NCBI RefSeq assembly: GCF_036662795.1
Contig: NZ_JBAFWZ010000024.1
Location: 1 to 55,029 of the forward strand
Direction of reading: 5' to 3'
Length of the DNA stretch: 55,029 nucleotides
Origin: Lysinibacillus_B sp036662795
GTDB taxonomy: Bacteria > Bacillota > Bacilli > Bacillales_A > Planococcaceae
Part shown: in pieces, positions 22,919-29,935 of the stretch
Position numbering within the stretch: position 1 is the stretch's first letter
Layout of the letters: every line of letters starts with the position of its first letter
The notes under the pieces: model-generated
The model's input: only the letters and a program-made list of their open reading frames with translations
What the model was told of the DNA's origin: nothing
Databases searched by the model: none
Position numbers and translations under genes: made by a program

Positions 22919-23743
22919 ATGAAATGGAAGCGCAGTGAACGCCTTGTTGATATGACTTACTATTTAATTGAGCATCCACATCAACTGATCCCGTTAACTT
23001 ATTTTTCAGATCTATACAATTCTGCAAAATCATCAATTAGTGAGGATTTAACGATTGTAAAAGAAACTTTTGAGGAAAAAGGAATCGGGTTGCTAATGAC
23101 AGTTCCTGGTGCGGCAGGTGGGGTAAAATATATCCCGAAAATGTCGGAGCAGGAAGTCAAAGAAATTATTAAAGAGCTTATTAAAGAGCTTGGCCAGTCC
23201 GATCGTTTACTGCCCGGTGGCTATTTATTTATGACAGATTTACTTGGGAATCCAGAATTAATGAATCGTGTCGGGAAAGTGTTTGCAAGTGTTTTTGCAG
23301 AGCAGCAAATTGACGTCATTATGACGGTTGCTACTAAAGGGATCACGATTGCTCATGCAATTGCAAGACATCTAAATGTACCAGTCGTTGTCGTTCGTCG
23401 TGATAGTAAAGTAACGGAAGGCTCTACCGTAAGTATTAATTATGTGTCAGGCTCTTCACGTCGTATTCAGACGATGGTGTTATCAAAGCGTAGCATGAAA
23501 AGTGGACAGCGCGTATTAATTACAGATGACTTTATGAAGGTTGGCGGAACTATGAACGGTATGAAAAACTTGCTAGAGGAATTTGAATGTGAGCTAGCAG
23601 GTATTGCCGTTTTAGTTGAGGCAGAGCATGCAGATGAAACGTTAGTAGACGATTACTATTCATTAATCAAGCTTCATGAAGTCAACGAGAAGGATCGTAC
23701 TATTGCATTAAGCGAAGGTAACTATTTTTCAAAGGAGAGATAA
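22919..23743 (+). CDS. purR: Purine operon repressor PurR
   Basis: A 274-residue repressor with an N-terminal winged-helix domain (residues ~1-74) and a C-terminal phosphoribosyltransferase-like domain. The PRPP-binding loop is VLITDDFMKVGGTMNG. PRPP releases PurR from purine genes in B. subtilis. ATG 22919 has GGGAGAGG upstream. I see no clear PurBox in front of this gene. The ridA gene follows after 4 bases, a conserved pair. Confidence 0.96.
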   Translation: MKWKRSERLVDMTYYLIEHPHQLIPLTYFSDLYNSAKSSISEDLTIVKETFEEKGIGLLMTVPGAAGGVKYIPKMSEQEVKEIIKELIKELGQSDRLLPGGYLFMTDLLGNPELMNRVGKVFASVFAEQQIDVIMTVATKGITIAHAIARHLNVPVVVVRRDSKVTEGSTVSINYVSGSSRRIQTMVLSKRSMKSGQRVLITDDFMKVGGTMNGMKNLLEEFECELAGIAVLVEAEHADETLVDDYYSLIKLHEVNEKDRTIALSEGNYFSKER

Positions 23744-23747
23744 TAAT

Positions 23748-24122
23748 ATGAAGGCAGTTTCAACTACAAATGCACCAGCAGCAATTGGACCATATGCACA
23801 GGGGATTATTGTGAATAATATGTTTTACTCATCCGGTCAAATCCCATTAACAGCAGCAGGGGAATTAGTGGAAGGTGATATCGACGTACAAACGAATCAA
23901 GTATTTGAAAATTTGAAGGCTGTCCTTGCAGCAGCAGGCACATCCCTAAATCATGTTGTGAAAACGACAGTGTTTATGAAAGATATGAATGATTTTGCCG
24001 CAATGAATGAAGTCTATGCATCCCACTTTGGAGATCATAAACCAGCTCGTTCAGCGGTGGAGGTAGCACGTTTACCGAAGGATGTAAAAGTAGAAATCGA
24101 AGTTATTGCTCTCGTAAAATAA
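23748..24122 (+). CDS. ridA: RidA-family enamine/imine deaminase (YabJ)
   Basis: A 124-residue trimeric RidA/YjgF protein. It has NAPAAIGPYAQGI at the N-terminus, FYSSGQIPL, and the active-site arginine in ARSAVEVARLP. RidA hydrolyses reactive 2-aminoacrylate-type enamines made by PLP enzymes. It is cotranscribed with purR, ends at a terminator, and has AAGGAGAG before its ATG. Confidence 0.95.
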   Translation: MKAVSTTNAPAAIGPYAQGIIVNNMFYSSGQIPLTAAGELVEGDIDVQTNQVFENLKAVLAAAGTSLNHVVKTTVFMKDMNDFAAMNEVYASHFGDHKPARSAVEVARLPKDVKVEIEVIALVK

Positions 24123-24128
24123 TGTATG

Positions 24129-24159
24129 AAGCGCTATCTATTAAGATGGCGCTTTTATT
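24129..24159 (+). terminator. Terminator after ridA
   Basis: Stem AAGCGCTATCT / AGATGGCGCTT with one G-U pair, followed by TTATTT. Confidence 0.83.
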
Positions 24160-24204
24160 TATTAAAAGTAGTCAATTTCCTATATAGCTAGAAGAATCAC
24201 AAAA

Positions 24205-24231
24205 ATTGGAGTGGAAGGCGGCGACTCTTGG
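24205..24231 (+). repeat. Truncated left end of the 9366-type hairpin element
   Basis: ATTGGAGTGGA, then GCGACTC and TTGG, line up with 9369-9398, where ATTGGAGTGGA is followed by GTGACTCCTTGG. Neither the rest of the element nor the right end is present. Confidence 0.5.
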
Positions 24232-24265
24232 TGCTTGCCATCTGAACGGTTTCTTCATTTCATAA

Positions 24266-24409
24266 AAAGTTGACATATATTATTGATTTTAAGAATTATG
24301 AAATTCATTCAAATAATAAATAATATATTAATAAATAAGAGATTTTTATTTATTGATATAGGTAAATACTATCAAATAATAAAAATATTTAAAATTTATA
24401 GAATATATA
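24266..24409 (+). promoter_or_regulatory. Extremely AT-rich tract upstream of the spoVG promoter
   Basis: About 145 bp with very few G or C, containing many A/T tracts. The B. subtilis spoVG promoter is preceded by an AT box that AbrB binds (known biology). This tract is the likely counterpart. It also holds TTGACA at 24270-24275 without a good -10. Confidence 0.45.
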
Positions 24410-24439
24410 GAAGGAGATTCTGTAGTTTTGTTGAATTTA
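24410..24439 (+). promoter_or_regulatory. Sigma-H-type promoter of spoVG
   Basis: AGGAGAT (24412-24418) and GAAT (24433-24436) are separated by 14 bases. B. subtilis spoVG has AGGATTT and GAATT at the same distance, from memory. The pattern fits the sigma-H consensus RNAGGAWWW ... RNNGAAT. Confidence 0.6.
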
Positions 24440-24482
24440 AACTCTCATGAAGAGGACATCTTAGATGAGAGGTGGTGAAAGA

Positions 24483-24773
24483 ATGGAAGTAACAGATGTA
24501 CGATTACGCCGTGTACAAACGGACGGTCGAATGCGCGCAATCGCTTCCATCACACTAGACGATGAATTCGTTGTTCATGATATTCGAGTGATTGATGGGA
24601 ACACAGGATTGTTTGTTGCTATGCCTAGCAAACGAACACCAGATGGAGAATTCCGTGATATTGCTCACCCAATTAACTCGGGTACGCGTAACAAAATTCA
24701 AGAAATCGTTTTAGCTGCTTACCATGCAACAAGTGAAGAAGACGTGCTAGAGTTAGAGGAAGCACAAGTTTAA
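24483..24773 (+). CDS. spoVG: SpoVG RNA-binding regulator
   Basis: A 96-residue protein nearly invariant in the family: MEVTDVRLRRVQTDGRMRA, then the swapped beta region and SKRTPDGEFRDIAHPIN. SpoVG affects asymmetric septation and binds RNA/DNA as a small global regulator. ATG 24483 has GAGGTGGTG in place; an in-frame ATG at 24465 would contain the site. A sigma-H-type promoter and an AT-rich upstream region precede it. Confidence 0.97.
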   Translation: MEVTDVRLRRVQTDGRMRAIASITLDDEFVVHDIRVIDGNTGLFVAMPSKRTPDGEFRDIAHPINSGTRNKIQEIVLAAYHATSEEDVLELEEAQV

Positions 24774-24786
24774 TTGTAAAAGAACA

Positions 24787-24821
24787 AGAGTCAATCCTTA
24801 CACTAAGGTTGGCTCTTTTTT
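24787..24821 (+). terminator. Terminator after spoVG
   Basis: Stem AGAGTCAATCCTTA / TAAGGTTGGCTCT, loop CAC, followed by TTTTTT. Confidence 0.88.
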
Positions 24822-24923
24822 ATGTGCTCTTAGAATTATATAAGGGTTACGAGAGTTTTTTGTGCGTAAGCGAGTGGGAATAATAAACACAGATGTGTCA
24901 ATGATTTGTCAAGTCTGAATACC

Positions 24924-24952
24924 TTGAAAATCACGTGAATTTACTATATAGT
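24924..24952 (+). promoter_or_regulatory. glmU promoter
   Basis: TTGAAA and TATAGT are separated by 17 bp, 38 bases before the glmU ATG. Confidence 0.6.
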
Positions 24953-24989
24953 CATAAGAGAAAATGAGCTGAATTGGAGGACTTAAAAG

Positions 24990-26360
24990 ATGACTAACAT
25001 TTTTGCGGTAGTTTTGGCTGCAGGTCAAGGAACACGCATGAAGTCCAAATTATATAAAGTGCTCCATCCCGTATGTGGAAAGCCAATGGTCGAACATGTA
25101 ATCGATAACATTCAATCGTTAAATATTGAAAAGATCGTTACAGTTGTTGGACATGGAGCCCAGATGGTAAAGGAAAAGCTAGGAGATAAGAGTGAATATG
25201 TGTTACAAGCAGAACAGTTAGGTACTGCACACGCTGTTCAACAAGCTGAGCCTATTTTATCCTCACTAGAAGGGACGACATTAGTCGTTTGTGGTGACAC
25301 ACCTTTAATTCGTCCTGAAACAATGCAAGCTCTATTTGACTACCACACTTCACAAAACGCAAAAGCGACAATCTTAACAGCAGTGGCAGGGGATCCGACT
25401 GGTTATGGTCGTATTTTACGTGACGCAGAAGGCAACGTAGCCCAAATTGTTGAGCAAAAAGATGCAACTGAGGAGCAAAAGCTCGTTACTGAGATTAACA
25501 CAGGCACATATTGCTTCGACAATAAAGCGTTATTCCAAGCTTTAAAGCTCGTAAATAATAATAACGCTCAAGGTGAATACTACTTACCAGATGTGATCGA
25601 AATTCTACAAAAGCAAGGGGAAATTGTATCTGCTTTTGTGACAGATCATTTCGACGAAACATTAGGGGTTAATGATCGTTTTGCGCTTTCACAGGCAGAA
25701 CAGCTTATGCGCGCTCAAATTAATGAGAAGCATATGCGTAACGGTGTAACTATTATCAATCCTGCCACAACGCATATTAGCGCGGATGCAGTCATTGGTG
25801 CCGATACCGTTTTACAGCCAGGCTGTATCATTGAAGGGAAAACTAGAATCGGAGAGGACTGTGTCATTGGACCGAACAGCCATATTGTTGATAGTCTTAT
25901 TGGCAATGCAACAACGATTCATAGCTCGGTTATATTAAATAGCTCAGTAGGTGATGCTACAGCTGTTGGGCCATTTGCACATTTACGTCCAGATTCATCA
26001 CTTGGCAATCATGTGAAAATCGGTAACTTTGTAGAAGTAAAGAAAAGCAAGCTCGGTGACCATTCAAAGGTTTCCCACTTAAGCTATATTGGCGATGCAG
26101 AGGTTGGGGAAAATGTAAACATCGGCTGCGGTTCAATTACTGTGAATTATGATGGCAAAAATAAGTTTAAAACAGTGATTGAAGATGACGTATTTGTAGG
26201 ATGTAATTCAAATTTAGTTGCGCCGGTGACATTAGGGGAGGGTTCATTTATTGCCGCAGGTTCTACGGTAACAAAGGACGTTCCAAGTGATGCTCTAGCG
26301 ATAGCAAGAGCACGACAAGAAAATAAATTAGGCTATGTTAGCAAATTAAACTTAAAATAA
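24990..26360 (+). CDS. glmU: Bifunctional GlmU (UDP-GlcNAc pyrophosphorylase / GlcN-1-P acetyltransferase)
   Basis: A 456-residue enzyme that makes UDP-GlcNAc. The N-terminal uridyltransferase has VVLAAGQGTRMKS; the C-terminal left-handed beta helix has hexapeptide repeats (VIGADTVLQPGCIIEG onward) and the acetyltransferase motif NVNIGCGSITVNYDG. Normal length for the family. It supplies peptidoglycan and teichoic-acid precursors. The prs gene follows after 27 bases and is likely cotranscribed. Confidence 0.97.
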   Translation: MTNIFAVVLAAGQGTRMKSKLYKVLHPVCGKPMVEHVIDNIQSLNIEKIVTVVGHGAQMVKEKLGDKSEYVLQAEQLGTAHAVQQAEPILSSLEGTTLVVCGDTPLIRPETMQALFDYHTSQNAKATILTAVAGDPTGYGRILRDAEGNVAQIVEQKDATEEQKLVTEINTGTYCFDNKALFQALKLVNNNNAQGEYYLPDVIEILQKQGEIVSAFVTDHFDETLGVNDRFALSQAEQLMRAQINEKHMRNGVTIINPATTHISADAVIGADTVLQPGCIIEGKTRIGEDCVIGPNSHIVDSLIGNATTIHSSVILNSSVGDATAVGPFAHLRPDSSLGNHVKIGNFVEVKKSKLGDHSKVSHLSYIGDAEVGENVNIGCGSITVNYDGKNKFKTVIEDDVFVGCNSNLVAPVTLGEGSFIAAGSTVTKDVPSDALAIARARQENKLGYVSKLNLK

Positions 26361-26387
26361 TCTATTATAAAATTTCAGGAGGGCATC

Positions 26388-27347
26388 ATGCCGTATCATT
26401 ACGCTGACTCAAAATTAAAAATCTTCTCACTAAATTCAAATAATCCACTAGCACAAGAAATCGCAGATGAAATGGGCGTAGAGCTTGGTAAATCATCTGT
26501 TAAACATTTCAGTGATGGAGAAGTTCAAATTAGTATCGAAGAAAGTATTCGTGGTTGTGACGTATTTATCGTTCAATCAACTTCTGCACCAGTAAACGAA
26601 CATTTAATGGAACTACTAATTATGGTTGATGCTGTAAAGCGTGCTTCTGCGCGTACAGTAAACGTAGTGATGCCGTACTATGGCTATGCACGTCAAGACC
26701 GTAAAGCAAAAGCACGTGAGCCAATCACTGCAAAATTAGTAGCAAACCTTTTAGAAACTGCTGGGGCAACTCGTGTAATCGTATTAGACTTACATGCTCC
26801 TCAAATTCAAGGGTTCTTCGATATTTTAATCGACCATTTAGTTGCTGTACCATTATTATCTGATTACTTTAAATCAAAAGGCTTCAACGCAGAGGATGTT
26901 GTTATCGTATCACCAGACCATGGTGGTGTAACACGTGCGCGTAAAATGGCAGAGCGCCTAAAAGCTCCAATCGCGATTATTGATAAACGTCGTCCGAAGC
27001 CGAATGTTGCAGAAGTAATGAACATTGTTGGTAACGTAGAAGGAAAAGTATGTATTTTAATTGATGATATCATTGATACAGCTGGTACAATTACAATTGG
27101 TGCCAACGCGTTATTAGAATCAGGTGCGAAAGAAGTATATGCTTGCTGTTCTCACCCAGTTCTATCAGGTCCTGCAATCGAGCGCATTGAAAACTCAGCA
27201 ATTAAAGAGTTAGTTGTGACAAACACAATTCAACTAGCTGAAGAGAAAAAATCACCGAAAATCAAAGAGCTTTCTGTAGCAAAATTAATGGCAGATGCGA
27301 TTTCTCGTGTGTATGAAAATAAATCAGTAAGTACATTATTTGATTAA
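26388..27347 (+). CDS. prs: Ribose-phosphate pyrophosphokinase
   Basis: A 319-residue PRPP synthetase. It has FSDGEVQISIEESIRG, the YYGYARQDRKAKAREPI ATP loop, the flexible DKRRPKPN segment, and the PRPP-loop DDIIDTAGT. It makes PRPP for purines, pyrimidines, histidine and tryptophan, and thereby sets the signal for PurR, encoded nearby. CAGGAGGG precedes the ATG. Codon use looks highly adapted. Confidence 0.98.
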   Translation: MPYHYADSKLKIFSLNSNNPLAQEIADEMGVELGKSSVKHFSDGEVQISIEESIRGCDVFIVQSTSAPVNEHLMELLIMVDAVKRASARTVNVVMPYYGYARQDRKAKAREPITAKLVANLLETAGATRVIVLDLHAPQIQGFFDILIDHLVAVPLLSDYFKSKGFNAEDVVIVSPDHGGVTRARKMAERLKAPIAIIDKRRPKPNVAEVMNIVGNVEGKVCILIDDIIDTAGTITIGANALLESGAKEVYACCSHPVLSGPAIERIENSAIKELVVTNTIQLAEEKKSPKIKELSVAKLMADAISRVYENKSVSTLFD

Positions 27348-27360
27348 TTAATACCCGTAT

Positions 27361-27400
27361 AAAAACCATCATTTAGAATTCATAAATGGTGGTTTTTTTT
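27361..27400 (+). terminator. Terminator after prs
   Basis: Stem AAACCATCATTTA / TAAATGGTGGTTT, followed by a run of Ts. Confidence 0.87.
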
Positions 27401-27462
27401 ATATAAGTGTGTCCATAAATGTACGCTACAGGAGGACTGGTTCCGCGGGCAAGCCCCGATGT

Positions 27463-27567
27463 TTATAGAAACTCGAGCCACTTTAATAGACAATTCTTTG
27501 TCGATAATAGAAGGTTTGGGCGGGGTAATAGAAACTTTCCTCCGATTAATCGAAAAACCCTTTTTAG
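27463..27567. repeat. Five exact-period 21-bp tandem repeat units
   Basis: Units begin at 27463, 27484, 27505, 27526 and 27547. Each starts with TAATAGA or a one-base variant (TTATAGA, TAATCGA) and has a variable 14-bp remainder. The frame through the units is open and would read as heptapeptides starting I-E or I-D, but I find no start codon with a ribosome site for it. It lies in the prs-27631 intergenic region. The rest of this gap shows no gene. Confidence 0.8.
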
Positions 27568-27630
27568 CATATTCATTTATAATTTCTATTCATAAAATAA
27601 AATATATGTCATACCCGTAAGGAGGAAGGT

Positions 27631-28041
27631 ATGTACTATTATAGAAATCCATATTCTGCAACTGCCAATCTTTATCGGTGGCCATTTATGTGGACGGCTA
27701 TTCACCCGTCTACGCCATTATCAAAACAGGCGATGCCAACTAATCTGCCAAGCAATAATCCCTTTCCACCAGTCGATACGCACAAATTGAAAGCTTCTGC
27801 AACTAGGATTCAGAAGGTCATGGAACAAGCTCAACTGCTTATTAATAAAATTTCTACATCAGATCCTTTTGCGCATAATCTAATGGATGCTGCCCAACAA
27901 TCGGATAGAAAAACGGTCGAGCAATTAATTGCAACAGCAGGTGTTACGGTACATTACGAGATGAAATATACGCCGGATGGTATTCGGATTTTATTTAAGG
28001 AAAAGAATTGCTGCAGCATGGGAATTGTTTTGAATTGGTGA
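27631..28041 (+). CDS. Hypothetical protein, possibly a spore (coat) protein
   Basis: A 136-residue soluble protein with no signal peptide. The N-terminal third is rich in Tyr, Pro, Asn and Trp (MYYYRNPYSATANLYRWPF) with a PFPPVDTHKL hinge. The C-terminal part is a compact helix-plus-strand domain (MEQAQLLINKI, LMDAAQQSDRKTVEQLI, then YTPDGIRILFKE). This layout recalls small Bacillus inner spore coat proteins of the YuzC type, from memory only. It has a strong AAGGAGG. No homologue sits here in B. subtilis. The function remains open. Confidence 0.6.
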   Translation: MYYYRNPYSATANLYRWPFMWTAIHPSTPLSKQAMPTNLPSNNPFPPVDTHKLKASATRIQKVMEQAQLLINKISTSDPFAHNLMDAAQQSDRKTVEQLIATAGVTVHYEMKYTPDGIRILFKEKNCCSMGIVLNW

Positions 28042-28189
28042 AAAGTAAGGGTGCACGTGTAAGAGGATGAGCATTTGAACGTGTACTCTTAATTTTCTAT
28101 AGGCTAAATTCTCTTATTTACATAGCACTTGTTTAAAACGCCCGAAATAGAAGCATAATAAAATATGTTATTATTTTCGGAAGGGGACG

Positions 28190-28828
28190 ATGAACATTAA
28201 TACGGTTTTACAAGCAACGAAACGGAATACGGGTGGACGGTCAACATTATCAAAGCTACGACAGGGAGGTAAGCTACCTGCTGTTGTGTATGGCTATAAT
28301 GTAGAGTCTATCCCAATTGTGCTCGATTATAAGCAAATGGCAAAAGCGGTTGGAGCACATGGGCAGAATAGTATTTTTCAGCTCGATATCGAAGGTAAGC
28401 AAGTAAATGCAGTTATTAGTGAAATTCAACGCTGTGCGTTAAAAGGACATGTGAAGCATTTGGACTTGCTTTCAATTAATATGGCCGAGGAGTTAGAAGT
28501 GGATGTACCGATTACTGTAATCGGAGAGTCCATCGGCGTTCGTGAGGGCGGAGTATTAACTCAACCGATACGGGAGCTGAAAATTAAGGTGAAGCCATCG
28601 AATATGCCTGATACAATTGACATTGATGTAACCTATTTAGCTATTGGTGATACGCTATCTGTTGCTGATTTACGTAGTAAAATACATTTTGAAATAGTAA
28701 ACATCGACGAGGATACGCTCGTAACCGTAACCCCTCCAGCAGCTGAGCCTGATGATGCAATTGACCCAACCGCAAACCTCGCAGAGAAAACGCCAATCGC
28801 TACTGAATCACCAGAGGCACAGGCTTAA
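28190..28828 (+). CDS. ctc: Ribosomal protein L25 / general stress protein Ctc
   Basis: A 212-residue long-form L25 (TL5/CTC type) that binds 5S rRNA. The N-terminal L25 domain has LSKLRQGGKLPAVVYG; the C-terminal beta domain has ESIGVREGGVLTQPIREL and LSVADL. A low-complexity Pro/Ala/Glu tail ends it. In B. subtilis ctc is controlled by sigma-B. Here GTTTAA at 28131-28136 matches a sigma-B -35 perfectly, but no good -10 follows, so control is uncertain. AAGGGG precedes the ATG. Confidence 0.94.
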   Translation: MNINTVLQATKRNTGGRSTLSKLRQGGKLPAVVYGYNVESIPIVLDYKQMAKAVGAHGQNSIFQLDIEGKQVNAVISEIQRCALKGHVKHLDLLSINMAEELEVDVPITVIGESIGVREGGVLTQPIRELKIKVKPSNMPDTIDIDVTYLAIGDTLSVADLRSKIHFEIVNIDEDTLVTVTPPAAEPDDAIDPTANLAEKTPIATESPEAQA

Positions 28829-28847
28829 ATGGATAGTAAAATAAAAA

Positions 28848-28878
28848 ATTGCATGGCGTGTTGCTATGCGATTTTTTC
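28848..28878 (+). terminator. Terminator after ctc
   Basis: Stem ATTGCATGGC / GCTATGCGAT with two G-U pairs, followed by TTTTTT. Confidence 0.83.
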
Positions 28879-29005
28879 TAGTTCAATAAACATAATGAGT
28901 ATGTGTGAAAGCGTACTATCCATAGTTTTTAGAAAACTAGTTTATACTTTCCGATGAAGCATATGTTAAAATAAGCTCGTATTAGAGGAAAAGGATGAGA
29001 AAACA

Positions 29006-29569
29006 ATGAAACTAATAATTGGTTTAGGAAATCCCGGAAAGCAATATGAGCATACTCGTCATAATATAGGCTTTGATGTAATTGATGCATTAGCACATCA
29101 ATGGAATGCGCCGCTTAATCAGACAAAATTTAATGGCATGTACTCAACCGTACATCGTCCAGAAGGAAAAGTCATGTTATTAAAGCCGCTTACATATATG
29201 AATTTATCGGGAGAATGTGTACGACCGATGATGGACTATTTTGATATCGGCATTGAGGATATTATTGTTATTTACGACGACTTAGATTTAGAAACAGGGA
29301 AGCTACGTCTCCGCCAAAAAGGCAGTGCAGGTGGTCATAACGGGATTAAATCACTGATTCAGCATTTAGGCACACAGGAATTTAATCGTATCCGTGTCGG
29401 TGTGAGCCGCCCTCCAGCTGGAATGAAGGTAGCAGACTATGTATTAGCAAAGTTTTCTACAGAAGATGGAACAGTCGTCCAGGATGCGATAAAAAAATCC
29501 TGCGAGGCGATTGAGGCATCCCTTTCAAAAAAGTTTTTAGATGTGATGAACACATTTAACGGCGCATAA
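29006..29569 (+). CDS. pth: Peptidyl-tRNA hydrolase
   Basis: A 187-residue enzyme releasing peptides from stalled peptidyl-tRNA. It has GLGNPGKQYEHTRHNIGF with the catalytic histidine, the PLTYMNLSGE motif, and DDLDLETGKLRLRQKGSAGGHNG. In B. subtilis the gene is spoVC, essential and needed for sporulation. The AAAGGATGAGA site precedes the ATG. The fin gene follows after 59 bases. Confidence 0.96.
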   Translation: MKLIIGLGNPGKQYEHTRHNIGFDVIDALAHQWNAPLNQTKFNGMYSTVHRPEGKVMLLKPLTYMNLSGECVRPMMDYFDIGIEDIIVIYDDLDLETGKLRLRQKGSAGGHNGIKSLIQHLGTQEFNRIRVGVSRPPAGMKVADYVLAKFSTEDGTVVQDAIKKSCEAIEASLSKKFLDVMNTFNGA

Positions 29570-29628
29570 AAAGACCGTTCTAAGTCTATACTTTGAATAC
29601 AGAACTTTGTATTTAGAGGAGGACTATA

Positions 29629-29856
29629 ATGCCGGTTCGATATCGCTGTAGACATTGTGAAACAGAAATTGGTACATTACCATTTGATGCAGATGAAACA
29701 ATTAGAAAGCTGCATCAGTTTGAAGTCGGGGAAGTGGATGATTATATCGAAAAAGATGAGCGTGGTCAAACGACAGTGCATTGTATTTGCGAGCATTGTG
29801 AGGATTCGTTGCGGCAGTTCCCTGATTATTATTCATTAAAAAATTGGCTACAATAA
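29629..29856 (+). CDS. fin: Anti-sigma-F factor Fin (YabK)
   Basis: A 75-residue zinc-binding protein, close to the 76 of B. subtilis Fin. Two CxxC pairs are visible (YRCRHCET and CICEHCED). Fin is made in the forespore and antagonises sigma-F to allow the switch to sigma-G. AGAGGAGG precedes the ATG. I do not see a convincing sigma-F promoter in the short gap upstream. It keeps the pth-fin-mfd order. Confidence 0.92.
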   Translation: MPVRYRCRHCETEIGTLPFDADETIRKLHQFEVGEVDDYIEKDERGQTTVHCICEHCEDSLRQFPDYYSLKNWLQ

Positions 29857-29864
29857 CGGTAGTT

Positions 29865-29898
29865 GCTTTGGAGCTCCCTTGTGAGTCCAAAGCTTTTT
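29865..29898 (+). terminator. Terminator after fin
   Basis: Stem GCTTTGGA / TCCAAAGC, followed by TTTTTCC. Confidence 0.78.
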
Positions 29899-29935
29899 CC
29901 GTTTAAAATTAATAGACTTAAAAAGGAGGGTTTTT

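Noticed and set aside
27463..27567. CRISPR array
   Set aside because: The period is only 21 bp, the conserved part only 7 bp, and no cas gene is present; it is a simple tandem repeat.
28131..28163. Sigma-B promoter for ctc
   Set aside because: GTTTAA is a perfect -35, but the sequence 12-15 bp downstream does not match GGGWAT, so I did not list it as a feature.
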